This document shows, in pieces, positions 22,420-32,928 of a stretch of 64,000 nt of DNA (position 1 is its first letter; every line of letters begins with the position of its first letter). The position numbers and the translations under genes were made by a program. The stretch covers positions 53,206,203-53,270,202 of the forward strand of contig OZ020313.1 in NCBI GenBank assembly GCA_963971305.1, read 5' to 3'. The notes beneath the pieces were generated by a model. The model ran no database searches. It had not been told where the DNA came from and was given only the letters and a program-made list of their open reading frames with translations. This stretch comes from Arcuatula senhousia. Its lineage: Eukaryota; Mollusca; Bivalvia; Mytilida; Mytilidae.

Positions 22420-23190
22420 TGTATAATGTTAAATTTTTATCCGATTTTGATATTTTTTAAATTTTTATTTCTCATTAAATTTTGTCAACAAAATGTAACA
22501 ACAGTTTTGATGTATCGTGCACCTTTACATTGCTATGAGAGGTCAAAGTTGGGCCCCATAAAAAAATATACTTTTTTAATTGCGATCCGATTTAATTTTC
22601 AAAATCTGTTTTTCTATGGGAAACTTGCAAATATTCCTGCCCGCGTTTTTTCAATCAGATTTGTAATATCAAGGGGTCAAAGGGGCCAAGAATGCCATTT
22701 ATAAGAGTTTGTCTCGGCCAATGGTTTTATTGAAAATTTTTAGTTGTAGCAGGCTGAACAATTGTTACGGTTTAAAAAAATGATGTTTCTTAATAATAGA
22801 AAAAGTTTCCTCATGCATTAAGGGATTTTGACCCCTACCGTTTTTAGAGAAAAGGGTGCCAAAAGGGTTAAAACGGATTTAAATACAAACTGCTGTAGAC
22901 GATTTATTTTTAAATAATTTTGTTCATTTTTTCATTGTATTCCTCAATAAATTCTGTCAGGAAAAGTTATCGACAGTTTTGAATTATCTTGCACTAGTAC
23001 ATTTGCTCGAGAGGTCAAAAAAGGGGCCACACCCAAGAAATATCGACTATTTTTATTTGTGGTTCGATTTTCAAAATCTTTTTTTTCCCACTGGAATCCT
23101 TGTAAAAATCCGTTTTTCAATCTGATTAGCAATATCCCCTTAATTTTTTTTTGATAAGGGGTCAAAGGGGCGAAAGGTGCTTGATAAATT
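22420..23190 (+). repeat. Two-copy diverged tandem duplication
   Basis: 22490-22700 and 22960-23185 share in order GACAGTTTTGA/CAACAGTTTTGA, GAGAGGTCAAA, GGGGCC, ATTTTCAAAATCT, TTTTTCAATC and GGGGTCAAAGGGGC. The spacing is about 470 bp. The sequence between is A/T-rich and non-coding. Confidence 0.6.
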
Positions 23191-23264
23191 TTCCTTGAAG
23201 GTTGGGATATATGTATTGAAAAATATCAGATATGTATTTAGTACTAACTAATGCATATGAAAAG

Positions 23265-23385
23265 TTTTTTGAGTCCACCATAGGCTGCATGTGTCCGAAG
23301 CATTTGACAATCCATATTGGGCCGAAATTGTACAAGGTTCAACATGTTGCGGTCGAATCACGCTGCGCTCGGCCTAGCTTTTTTT
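23265..23385 (-). repeat. Dispersed repeat family B, copy 2
   Basis: Reverse complement of the 3215-3370 repeat: TGCATGTGTCC, TTGGGCCGAAATTGTACAAG, and the CGCTGCGCTCGGC stretch. Flanking bases differ. Confidence 0.55.
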
Positions 23386-23580
23386 CACATATAGCTTTAA
23401 AAAAAACTTTTTGGCATATGTTTTTTTTTTTTAAATATTTACCTGTAAATCTAATGCCGCTGTTTTAATGCATGATTTATAACAAAATTAAATTAAATAT
23501 GTCGCTGTTTCGACTACGGCAAAAGTCGCTGTTTAGATTGTCGCTATTTGGAGAAAGTCGCTGTTTTGATATTACCCCGG

Positions 23581-24324
23581 GCAATTAAACTTTTGTTTAA
23601 TCCTGGTGTTTAACCAACCAGTTGACATTTGTTTGATTTGTCTGTACCATCGCAATTTATATTTGAACCTTCGCTTTTTACCTAGTTTAGCTGGTTTTAT
23701 GCACACTTCTAATTTTGTTGGTACTTTTGTAACTTTTGATTTTCGCCTCTAAGTTTTGAAAAAATCTAATGTAAATATTAATCCCCGTTCCGTTATTCGG
23801 ACTTTTTTTATCGCGATTTCTGCTGCTAGTGGAACAGATGTCTCCGAAGTAAATAAATGATATGCCCTGTCGTAACACTTGGTTAATGGCAATTTACTAA
23901 TAAATCATAATAAAAAGATCCAACTATTTAGATTCAAAAATCGTTCCTTGACTTGTTCTGCTCTTGGTCGAGATCATAGATTCCAGGACGAGAGACGAGG
24001 ACGAGTAGATGAAAGATGAAGATGAAATTACCATCCCACTTCAGATGTTGTTATTTTGGTTTAGTTTAGGTTTCTTTCCTCAAACTCATTTGTTTCAAAT
24101 GCTGCTTTTGAAAGGTAACTACAAATTAGCATATTAAAATGTAGAAAACTGTTGGTATTTAATCGATGTAAGAAATGATATCAGCACGTTTTAAAAGCGG
24201 TTTTGTCATATTTTGAAAGCTACTTCAAGACTTAGTATTGAAATAAGATGTCAAATTAATAGGAATGTTCATGTTAATTGTTTCTCAAAATGTAGGGACA
24301 ATTTTTGATAAAAACAAAGATGAA
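23581..24324. other. Region with no supported gene
   Basis: No feature recognised beyond A/T-rich sequence. Confidence 0.3.
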
Positions 24325-24655
24325 CCAATGGGGCATTCGAATGTTCAAAGCCCGAAAGAGCTAATACAAACTAGTAAACACAAACGAGAATAGCCCAGAG
24401 ACAATAGACAGCATAAAAACGCACCAGCAACTAATCAGCAAACAACACCGCGAACTCTAGTCGTATCAAGAGTGAACTCTGGTGAGTCGGAAGCTAGAGT
24501 AAGCGATTCCTACTTTTTGCAACATATCAGTCGCGTTACCAATGGTCATTTAGAATGTTTAGTGTGAAAAATCTGGTAAATGCGAACAAAACAAAACCCT
24601 ATGACAGACCAACATCTGCACCCATCCGAGGGATAGAAATCCCATTCACAGACAA
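24325..24655 (+). repeat. Dispersed repeat family C, copy 2
   Basis: CGAACTCTAGTCG, AAGAGTGAACTC, ATCAGTCGCGTTACCAATGG and AAAACAAAACCCTATGACAG, in the same order as the copy at 3515-3780. About 330 bp. Confidence 0.65.
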
Positions 24656-24789
24656 TTCTAAGCTTTGATGTACAGAAGTGTTGGAACCGTAGCAAGAGCA
24701 ATTAAAACACATTTAACATTAGTTTAAAGAAATATATTAAAGCTCTTAAAATGAAAACACGGTTAACCATATCCAAACTGTTTTTAAAC

Positions 24790-24900
24790 AATAAATAAAT
24801 TTTAAAAAATGAATACATAAATAAATAAATAAATAAATACATAAAAATAAATAAATACATAAAAATGAATAAATACATAAAAATAAATAAATACATAAGC
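24790..24900. repeat. (AAAT)n-type microsatellite
   Basis: AAAT/ACAT repeats over about 110 bp. The Met/Leu/Phe/Ile-rich frame opposite is an artefact. Confidence 0.85.
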
Positions 24901-25054
24901 AAATAGTATACATATACTCATGGAAAAAAGAAACTACTGCCTATACAAAATTAATTGAACTTAAATTTCTTCTTTCTACAAAATCGTACAAACTATCAAG
25001 TTGAAATTTTCACTGCCTGCCAAGTGGCATTTTGAGGTAAAAATCTGAAAAATA

Positions 25055-25105
25055 TCTAATTCTGGTCTTAAAAAGACAATACGCGCATGGCAGGCATAGC
25101 AAAAT
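25055..25105 (+). ncRNA. Very degenerate hammerhead ribozyme relic
   Basis: GTCTT-AAA-AAGAC forms a stem II-like hairpin, followed by ATACGCGCATGGCAGGC and GTAGC-like sequence as in the 3091-3132 copy. The CTGATGA core is lost. Recognised only by comparison with the other two copies. Confidence 0.3.
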
Positions 25106-25939
25106 TTGATGTCAACTTGGTTGTAATTTTTATTTTAAAGATATAAAAAACCTTTTCTTTTTTACCCAAAAATGTAAATCAAACACGAAAGGGAAAAAGA
25201 TTTTTGGTGATATTCAGCTAAGAAAACTGAATTTCAAAAAATAAGTGTTGTTTTTGACACTACCGGATTTCAAACCGCAAACAAATCATAACTTAAGGGA
25301 TATCAAATAAATGTTTTGTGAAGATCTTACGAAAAAAACCTTACAATGTTTTTTTGATAATTAAAAGTGTATCAAATATGAAATAAAATGTTGATTTTTT
25401 TTTAATTTCCCAAAAATGATGCAGTTTCTGTTTTCCATTAGTATAAATAAAAGACACAATCTTGATCCAAAGGACCTTGGGAAAAATCACTTCAGTACAT
25501 AAGATATATGAAACACAAAATTCATGAAAAACTACAATTTGTACAAAAATATCAGTTCAAAATCAATCCCAATAGTGAATTCTTTACGTTCAACATCCCC
25601 TTCTTGGCCGCTAAAGGATTGTTCATGATAGTTAACATCCATCGCTAAACCTGTATTCGCCTCTCTGATATCGAGAAGATCAAAGTCATGATGTGCTTCA
25701 TATCTTCGAAGTTGATTCATTTTGCATTTCAGATTGGTATTCTTCAGATTTTGTTGCTATTTTCTAAGTCAAATATTGATCACATGTATAAACCTTGTGT
25801 TTTACATGCTGTTCGCCAGTTCGGTCTCCTTTCACTCACGTTTGTTATCTTCAACTAAAAATTATTAAAAAGATATTTTTTCTCCAAGTGTAGAACATCT
25901 GATTTTTTCAAATCGTTTTTTTCTAAATGATTAAGAGAT

Positions 25940-26785
25940 CTAAAGTTTCTTACTCCGTATGTTTAGGTTCATGATACCGGGAGTTGTTCCGGTTTTTCCC
26001 TGTGGATCCGAATACACCATTTCTGAGTCATGTGACTGTTTTGACGACTGATGTTCCTCAGGTTTCTGTCTTTTTATATCTAGCTTAAGTTCAAAATCTA
26101 GCTTGCGTTTTGATTGATGTGGGTCAATTTGGTCGGTCTGGTTTGCTACATTGCCCTCTTTCAATTTCATGGTTTGTATAAAGTTTATAAACCTTTTTAC
26201 TTCGTCTGAATGATCTATCATGGCTTTTGCCAGATGGGAAATGTCTTTGTCGTCTTTATCGACCAAATTTTTCTTCCACTCTTTAAATTTGTGTATGGGT
26301 ACCTCAAGTCTCTTTTTTACATTATTATCCAAATAACTAGCGGCTGTGTTGATTACTTTCTCTAAGCCTCCGTCAAGCCATACAAACTTTTTTTCCTCTT
26401 CGCACTCTGACTCAAACTCCTTTAGGCTATCTTTATCTTCTTTCAACTCTTGAGCGTTACGAAAATCCTTATCGAATGACCCTGTTTTTATTTTTACTAA
26501 ACAATGATCCTTTATGGGTGATTCCTTGACTTGATCAAAATCATAAAGAAACAGATGCTCTTTTCCTAATTTCTGGCAAAACTCCATTTTCTTTTGACCG
26601 GCACCTTTTCCATCTAACAACTCTATAACATGAATTGTGGAGATGTGTCTTACTGTACTTTCATCAATGCTCTGTTTCAATGTATTGGTTTCATTGACAA
26701 GTTTATCAAAAATTGCCTCTACAATAATTTTATCCGTAAATCCTTCTACAAAAAGTACTCTTTCTGAAAATAGAAGAATCTTCAT
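25940..26785 (-). CDS. OLD-like copy 2, C-terminal fragment (TOPRIM)
   Basis: 281 codons from MKILLFSERV to the stop. TOPRIM acidic motifs FVEGFTDK and YDFD are intact, as is a bipartite basic motif KRKLDFELKLDIKRQK. If transcribed alone it would make a TOPRIM-only protein, but no promoter evidence exists. Confidence 0.65.
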   Translation of the reverse strand: MKILLFSERVLFVEGFTDKIIVEAIFDKLVNETNTLKQSIDESTVRHISTIHVIELLDGKGAGQKKMEFCQKLGKEHLFLYDFDQVKESPIKDHCLVKIKTGSFDKDFRNAQELKEDKDSLKEFESECEEEKKFVWLDGGLEKVINTAASYLDNNVKKRLEVPIHKFKEWKKNLVDKDDKDISHLAKAMIDHSDEVKRFINFIQTMKLKEGNVANQTDQIDPHQSKRKLDFELKLDIKRQKPEEHQSSKQSHDSEMVYSDPQGKTGTTPGIMNLNIRSKKL

Positions 26786-26852
26786 TTCATCTTCCCTTCC
26801 AAATTTGCGATAATCTTTAGGATATTTCCTAATCGAATGGGAAAGAACGCCA

Positions 26853-27500
26853 TTATCTACCTTTTTTTAAACAGATAAATGTTCTATCTATTGTCACATG
26901 ATCCAACATGACTGGGTTATGGGTAATAACGAGGACCGTCTTCTTTTCAACCTTTTTCAATAACCAATCTCTCAGCTTGGCAACCATGTGTGGATGCATG
27001 CCTCGTTCTGGCTCCTCGATAGTTATTGTTTGAAAACCGGATGTTGATAAAATCAATGCAAGTTGTTCAGCTTCCACAATGCCGTCTGGACATTTCAGAA
27101 TTGGCATTTGGCGCTTCATCACGTTTTCGTTATTACAAAATACGACTTCACAGCATGATCGCTTATTAGTTTCGTCATATTTAGTACGTTTGTCAAATCG
27201 ATACGGGTAAACGATGGCATCATGAAATGAAGAGTATGTAGAAAAATCAAATCGATTAGGATCTTTACCATCACGAAGCTCCAGCAACTCTAGCAGAATT
27301 TCAGCACGATTGCTGGCCTTCTCATAATTATCGTGCATGTCGTTTTGGATAAACTGACTTCTGGACCATTGTAGAGGCCCGATAGATCTACCAGGCAATA
27401 TTGCAACAAATCTGTCATCTAGCCATCCGTACACAGCCTGTGCTCTTGACTTGACGTATTCATATTCGTCATCTACAGCAACCTTTATTATAGATGACAG
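26853..27500 (-). CDS. OLD-like copy 2, middle fragment (rest of ATPase domain)
   Basis: Open from the LTR junction to a stop just past FICLKK. Includes FVAILPGRSIGPLQW, AEQLALILS, TITIEEPERGMHPHM and VLVITHNPVMLDHV. The apparent Met start seen from within the LTR is not real. Confidence 0.7.
   Translation of the reverse strand: MSSIIKVAVDDEYEYVKSRAQAVYGWLDDRFVAILPGRSIGPLQWSRSQFIQNDMHDNYEKASNRAEILLELLELRDGKDPNRFDFSTYSSFHDAIVYPYRFDKRTKYDETNKRSCCEVVFCNNENVMKRQMPILKCPDGIVEAEQLALILSTSGFQTITIEEPERGMHPHMVAKLRDWLLKKVEKKTVLVITHNPVMLDHVTIDRTFICLKKGR
26862..26868 (-). other. A7 homopolymer frameshift in OLD-like copy 2
   Basis: The coding strand has seven A after TGTTT. Six would keep the frame aligned with copy 1 (CLKK-VDNGVLSHSIRKYP). 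This is either a real indel or a sequencing/assembly error. Confidence 0.75.
27496..27500. repeat. Target site duplication, left copy (GACAG)
   Basis: GACAG directly precedes the left LTR and recurs directly after the right LTR at 32929-32933. Both lie in the OLD-like reading frame. Confidence 0.9.
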
Positions 27501-28202
27501 TATTCCGGCTCTCCCGGATAGACGAACCACTGAAAGTTGTTGGGCCTTGGAAAAATAACTTGTCTAAAGGGCGACGTTTATTTTAAGCTTCAACAGACAG
27601 TCAGATGTAGTGGTAAAATACTGAAAATAAAGGGGGACAAATTAAGGTTACAAAGTACATGTAAAAACGTTAAAGTTCATAGTAAAACTGTAAAGGGGGA
27701 TCATAAATAAGTGAAATACAATGAAATATTCACATAAACATAGCATAATTCAAAATTAAATGTCCAAATATTGTTTATAAAATTACGGGAAATTCCCTTC
27801 GTCTGGTCCAATGCTTGGTTTCACCAACTGGTTAAATTTAGAATCCATCCAAATAGAATAAAGTTACGTTTGTGAAAAAGAGAAGTTAAACGATCAATTT
27901 AAAACACTGATTGTTCTTTACTCACGCTGTGGTTGCCACAAATTACAGAGCGCGTCCTGTTTGCCTTTCCTTCAAAATGGCGAGGGGAGAACTGACAAAG
28001 GGGAAGGAAACGGTTTAATATCCTTTCATTAGGGTTCTCTCGCGGATCAATGATGTAGGAGACGAAAAATCCAGAGAAGTGTTCAAAGTCCAAATAGGAG
28101 TTGGAAACGGTGTTAGTTGAAGTTATCCAATTTCACAAATGATGAAGAAAATAACTATAAAAATATATATAACAACTGGAACACAAAAAGTGTGACAGAA
28201 CA
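27501..28202 (-). repeat. 3' LTR of BEL/Pao-type element
   Basis: 702 bp, matching 32227-32928 with one difference noticed by eye (28128, C versus A). In element orientation it starts TGTTCTGTCACAC and ends GGAATA. Directly upstream in element orientation is the purine tract AGACGGGGAG. Confidence 0.9.
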
Positions 28203-28212
28203 CTCCCCGTCT
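28203..28212 (-). promoter_or_regulatory. Polypurine tract
   Basis: AGACGGGGAG on the minus strand, immediately adjoining the 3' LTR. This is the expected position for the plus-strand primer of an LTR retrotransposon. Confidence 0.65.
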
Positions 28213-28571
28213 GATATCCACGGGTATATCACTATTACTTTTATCACGTTACAAACACGTAAATCCCAATGTCATTTTAGAATCAAATAATATAAGGTAT
28301 AAACAAATGTACAGTTCGTTCACGGAATGTCTTCTTGATACGCGGATCGTGAGGTAGCTCCAGCGTTGTCTGGCTTCCAGCGTTGCCCAATGGGATTTTC
28401 CAGCGTTGCCACGCACGGCGTGGTGAGGAACGAACGTGTTCCAAGAATGAAGAAGCATCCTGGCATAAACGGTAGTAGAAAGGAATGTCCAAAGCAATGA
28501 ATTGTCACAATATATTTACAAAGTACGTAGTTTGCACACGGTGCAAATAACTATAAGCGTTAGCATGCCGT

Positions 28572-31500
28572 CTAACAGAACCAGTTCGGCGATCTGTTGT
28601 CTTCAGGCGTGATGAAATTCACGACGTCGCCTCCGTATTTTGGAGGTTTATCTAGATCAGGCGGTTTCTCGGAGATGTCTAATACAATAGAGTCCGCAAC
28701 ATTTCGCTTGTGTGGAAAGTTATCACGATACTCGTTTACGTGAAACTGGTCCGGATATTGTTGCAATGATGAGGGTCGACCATACGGCATAATGCACGTT
28801 TTCTTGACGTTGATATCTGGTGGTTTATGTTGTCGGTCTAGACAAGTTTCCCCGATAATGACCCAACCTAACGGTAGCTTCTGTGCGAATGGTTCAAAGT
28901 GTGATCCTATCCTTTGGTCAAGAGTGTGATGTACAGCCGGGAGCGATCTCCCGATGAGGAGTAGAATCTTGCGGTTGTCATCGATTGTTGGGATATACTC
29001 AGCTATATCCCGCAGATGTGGATATTGCGACGCAACTTCAGGTGTCGGTATCTCGGACCTGTTGCTCGGAATGTCGTCGCATTCGATGACCGTCGACAGA
29101 TTTGTCTCGAAATCGTCTCCGATTGACTTTATCATAAGGTCGTTTGCTTTCCTTCCTGACATCAGTGTGCGTCCTGAGCAGGTCGAAAGATCGTAATTCT
29201 CGTAGGGTCCTTTGACGTCAAAGAGATTGAAGAATTCAGTTGTAGCCAACGTATGACTACTTTGGTCGTCAATTATTGCGTACATGCGATGTACGGTGGA
29301 TCTATCGTGTTTGGAAAACACGTCTACTGGCAATATCTTTGCACAAGATTTCCCGCTGTACGTTGAACTGTATAGTTCGGTGCATGTAACCTGTACGGTG
29401 TCTTTGTTGTTGTTAGCCTTTGGAGCCTTTCGCTCCCCGCCATTGTTTTGTGAGGATTCACGAGAAAAACTCGCTGGTCGTTGGTCTGAGTTAGAGATGT
29501 GAAGAGCTGTCGGATGACGTGTGCTCTCGCATTCGTTGCAAACAACTCTTTCTTGACAGTTGGTCTTGAAGTGCCTGTCGGACTCGCAACACTTAAAGCA
29601 TACGTTGTGTTCCTTTAGCAACTTAATGCGTTCTTCAATTGGTTTGGCCCTGAAGCCGTTACATTCATTTAGCGAATGTTTGCCCTTATGTATGATGCAA
29701 CGTTCCTTCAAGTTGATCATCGGGTTGTCGTTTTCTAGTCTCGTAGACCCGTAAGTAGAGATGTCTGCGGAGCTATTCTCCGTACTCGTGTCTGTAGATG
29801 TCTTGTATACGTTGACTTTCTCCTTTGTAGTCTGTGATTGGGGCTTAGATGCGAATAAACTGCTCATATCGTAATTAAAACAAGGATTGTTTTTGATTTT
29901 GGCGATTTCGTTTATAAAATCAGTCAACTCTGAGAATGGTGCAAATGGAACGTGATGTTCACTCATGTACTCTGAAGCTCTTATAGTCCACTTTTCCTGG
30001 ATTCCATATGGCAACTTAGAAACTATAGGCAATTGTCCTGATGAGGTGTCGAAATATCCTAACAAGTCACGAAAGTTCGGTTCCTCTTTCAAGCATTGGA
30101 TGTGGGAAAGAAGATCGTAAAAGTCGTAGAAATGTTCGGTATCTTTGTTCGTTAGTTTAGGGAAGGCTTCCAATTTTTGCCTTAGTGCGTACTCTGTAAA
30201 CTGTAACGCCCCATAGCGTTCGTCTAGACGCTCCCAAAGACGTTCCAGACCTCTTGTCGGGTTATTAATGTTAGCTGCCTTGATACTTTTGGCGTATTGC
30301 GACGACTTGTTTCCGAGCCATTTCTTGAGGAGAATGAGCTCTTCGGAGTTGGATATTCCTAGCTCCTCCACGACGCCTTTGAACTCGGCCTTCCAAACTG
30401 CATAGGACTCGGCCTTGTCATCAAAGTGGGTAAGACGGGAGAGTAGCAGGTCTTTTCTCAGTAGGAACTTTGTTAATTCTTCGGATGTTGAATCCTTGTT
30501 GTCAGAACGGTGTTCCTGCGTCGACGACGTTGTCGATAAGGGATGTCGATCTTGGGAGGATGGCACGAATACGGGGGCATCCCGATTGAGGCCATAAGTA
30601 TTGCTGGTGGTGTCGACGTCGTCGGTTTCTCGTCGGAAGGGTGTCGATGCCATGGATGGTGGTCTTATCTTCCTAGGTGCTTCAGTTGTAGCAAGCGGTT
30701 CGAAAACCGTAACTTTCCTTGTGTAGTCGGAGTGCGTCGGATATGTGTTTGTCCCGACGTCGGTTGGATTTTCGTCCATTGCATGAGTACTACTGTTGTG
30801 TTGACTAACATAATCTTGTACCCGTCGGATCGGGTCGGCCATAGGTAATGGTAGATCGACGCCGATGTGTGGTTCGTCGTCTATATCTTGACTGCGGTCG
30901 TCCTCGAAAGCTCTCGCCTCGGCTTCGGCCATAGCTGCTTCCATGTGAGCTTCTAGGAGAGTTTTGTCTGCTTGCAACTCCAACTTTTTTCGTAAGACGG
31001 TCGCTGCTTCTATCGCTTCTGCTCGTTCGTATTCAATCTTTTGTCGCTGAACTTGTTGTTCCATGTCAGCTTTCTGACTAGCCTTTCGCTGCAACTCCTG
31101 TTCTTCGAGTAGAGCTTCTTGTTTTGCAAGAGCAGCTTGTTTGGCTAGAAAGGCTATCTTGGCCTTGGCAGCATCTGCTTTGGCACGCTTGTTTCTTGAA
31201 GCGCTTGAGGAACTGGTTGATTTTGAGCCACCAACGGATTTACATCCGCTATTTGACTTTGACCTAACTGAATTGCGTTCTTGTTTCACTGACCCATGTA
31301 GTTCTGGTACAGTGATATTCTGTTGACCTGAGGTAGGCTGGCGTATTGCTGGTGATGCAGGACTAAACGCCTTGGTGGTGTCCCGTAGATTAGACATCGC
31401 TGTTTCCAACGTTTGCTGTCTTATATCAGCCAGGGTAGTGAAAGCCTGGAGGTCTCGATTGCTTTTCTCGGCCCTAGTGTTCTTCATAAATTCTATGAAT

Positions 31501-31790
31501 GCGTCAACTTGACGTTCATATCTACCAGCGGACTGGGCTATCTTTTCTTGTAAAGCGAGGCAACCTCGTACATTGTCTGGAGGGGTCTCGACCTCCTGCA
31601 GGAAGGCATTTAACATGCTCCATAGCAGCTCTATATCTTGGGCGTATTTCTCGCGTCTTTCAATGTAGACGTCCATGCCCTTTTCATTCAGAGTTCTAAC
31701 TCTTTTCTCTGTATTGTCAGATCGTATGTCTGAGTGTTGATCTGGCTCAGTTGGTTGTATGGTGACGTTGTCACCGGTGTCACTCATCAT
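28572..31790 (-). CDS. BEL/Pao Gag-protease polyprotein (1,072 aa)
   Basis: Forms the retroelement capsid and processing protease in the cytoplasm. A long Ala/Glu/Lys-rich coiled coil spans about 200-297. A DUF1759-like Gag domain spans about 450-600 (FDDKAESYAVWKAEF, LERLWERLDERYG). Cys/His knuckles are at 698-764 (CFKCCESDRHFKTNC, CNECESTRH). An aspartic-protease-like segment is at 836-860, where IIDDQSS stands in place of the usual D-T/S-G triad, and a pol-linker segment LLLIGRSLPAVHH to LGWVIIGETCL is at 943-983. The protein stops before any RT motif. Start chosen at the first of two tandem Met codons. The altered protease motif may be family-specific or inactive. Confidence 0.85.
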   Translation of the reverse strand: MMSDTGDNVTIQPTEPDQHSDIRSDNTEKRVRTLNEKGMDVYIERREKYAQDIELLWSMLNAFLQEVETPPDNVRGCLALQEKIAQSAGRYERQVDAFIEFMKNTRAEKSNRDLQAFTTLADIRQQTLETAMSNLRDTTKAFSPASPAIRQPTSGQQNITVPELHGSVKQERNSVRSKSNSGCKSVGGSKSTSSSSASRNKRAKADAAKAKIAFLAKQAALAKQEALLEEQELQRKASQKADMEQQVQRQKIEYERAEAIEAATVLRKKLELQADKTLLEAHMEAAMAEAEARAFEDDRSQDIDDEPHIGVDLPLPMADPIRRVQDYVSQHNSSTHAMDENPTDVGTNTYPTHSDYTRKVTVFEPLATTEAPRKIRPPSMASTPFRRETDDVDTTSNTYGLNRDAPVFVPSSQDRHPLSTTSSTQEHRSDNKDSTSEELTKFLLRKDLLLSRLTHFDDKAESYAVWKAEFKGVVEELGISNSEELILLKKWLGNKSSQYAKSIKAANINNPTRGLERLWERLDERYGALQFTEYALRQKLEAFPKLTNKDTEHFYDFYDLLSHIQCLKEEPNFRDLLGYFDTSSGQLPIVSKLPYGIQEKWTIRASEYMSEHHVPFAPFSELTDFINEIAKIKNNPCFNYDMSSLFASKPQSQTTKEKVNVYKTSTDTSTENSSADISTYGSTRLENDNPMINLKERCIIHKGKHSLNECNGFRAKPIEERIKLLKEHNVCFKCCESDRHFKTNCQERVVCNECESTRHPTALHISNSDQRPASFSRESSQNNGGERKAPKANNNKDTVQVTCTELYSSTYSGKSCAKILPVDVFSKHDRSTVHRMYAIIDDQSSHTLATTEFFNLFDVKGPYENYDLSTCSGRTLMSGRKANDLMIKSIGDDFETNLSTVIECDDIPSNRSEIPTPEVASQYPHLRDIAEYIPTIDDNRKILLLIGRSLPAVHHTLDQRIGSHFEPFAQKLPLGWVIIGETCLDRQHKPPDINVKKTCIMPYGRPSSLQQYPDQFHVNEYRDNFPHKRNVADSIVLDISEKPPDLDKPPKYGGDVVNFITPEDNRSPNWFC

Positions 31791-32226
31791 GTCACAATCA
31801 CTTGTAGTTACGAGAAAAATCTCGAAATTGTGATTTGACTATTTATTTGTGTCTTGACAGTTAGTATTAATAACGTTTGAAAAACGTTTGTGTGCTATCT
31901 TGCTTGGCACTAACTTGGTGTGTGATTTGGTACGTGTAAAACACGTTATATCACGGTATTCTATCTAGCTTGTACAGTTAAGGAAAAACTGAGCTGGGTT
32001 TATTATTTACCCAGACCAGGTGGTGTGAAGTGTCTTAAGGTTAGCGTGTGGGCGCTTCTACGGCCGCAACACACTACAAGAACCAAGAAAATGGTGCGTC
32101 TCTCTTGCGAGAGCTCATATAAGTTTTGTATAGAAGGATACAGTTCTTTGCTGGTCTTCTATGGACGTCTCCTGGCGTAGACTGCAGTGACACTTCTGTA
32201 ACTGGCGTTGTACGGAGCTATTTTAC

Positions 32227-32928
32227 TATTCCGGCTCTCCCGGATAGACGAACCACTGAAAGTTGTTGGGCCTTGGAAAAATAACTTGTCTAAAGGGCGA
32301 CGTTTATTTTAAGCTTCAACAGACAGTCAGATGTAGTGGTAAAATACTGAAAATAAAGGGGGACAAATTAAGGTTACAAAGTACATGTAAAAACGTTAAA
32401 GTTCATAGTAAAACTGTAAAGGGGGATCATAAATAAGTGAAATACAATGAAATATTCACATAAACATAGCATAATTCAAAATTAAATGTCCAAATATTGT
32501 TTATAAAATTACGGGAAATTCCCTTCGTCTGGTCCAATGCTTGGTTTCACCAACTGGTTAAATTTAGAATCCATCCAAATAGAATAAAGTTACGTTTGTG
32601 AAAAAGAGAAGTTAAACGATCAATTTAAAACACTGATTGTTCTTTACTCACGCTGTGGTTGCCACAAATTACAGAGCGCGTCCTGTTTGCCTTTCCTTCA
32701 AAATGGCGAGGGGAGAACTGACAAAGGGGAAGGAAACGGTTTAATATCCTTTCATTAGGGTTCTCTCGCGGATCAATGATGTAGGAGACGAAAAATCCAG
32801 AGAAGTGTTCAAAGTCCAAATAGGAGTTGGAAACGGTGTTAGTTGAAGTTATCAAATTTCACAAATGATGAAGAAAATAACTATAAAAATATATATAACA
32901 ACTGGAACACAAAAAGTGTGACAGAACA
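32227..32928 (-). repeat. 5' LTR of BEL/Pao-type element
   Basis: 702-bp partner of 27501-28202. It should hold the element's promoter, though no clear TATA or initiator was assigned. Flanked outside by GACAG at 32929-32933. Confidence 0.9.

Larger units (their letters stand above)
21432..23580. mobile_element. Possible large foldback element with AACAGCGAC words at both ends
   Basis: AACAGCGAC occurs at least twice within 100 bp at the left edge, with near matches beside it. Its reverse complement occurs at least three times at the right edge (23500-23565). Exact termini and target duplication were not found, so the boundary is approximate. Confidence 0.35.
27501..32928 (-). mobile_element. 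Young BEL/Pao-type LTR retrotransposon lacking RT, RNase H and integrase
   Basis: 5,428 bp: two 702-bp LTRs, a 4,024-bp interior, 5-bp target duplications and a polypurine tract. The only long ORF is Gag-protease (31790 to 28572). Just 369 bp lie between its stop and the 3' LTR, so the usual 3-4 kb of pol is absent. The near-identical LTRs and intact ORF imply recent movement, presumably with enzymes supplied by a full relative. The leader 31791-32226 has no TGG directly inside the 5' LTR, so the primer-binding site was not identified. Confidence 0.88.

Noticed and set aside
25532..25720. 62-codon frame downstream of OLD-like copy 2
   Set aside because: Natural-looking composition, but no motif, no homologue recognised and no counterpart downstream of copy 1.
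26853..26870. Programmed frameshift at the A7 run
   Set aside because: Copy 1 has no such site and reads straight through, so an indel or sequencing error is simpler.
28249..28508. Overlapping short minus-strand frames between Gag and the 3' LTR as remnants of pol
   Set aside because: No RT, RNase H or integrase motif in any frame, and the space is only 369 bp.
32180..32226. tRNA primer-binding site next to the 5' LTR
   Set aside because: No TGG-initiated sequence complementary to a tRNA 3' end was seen in the first 40 bases inside the LTR.
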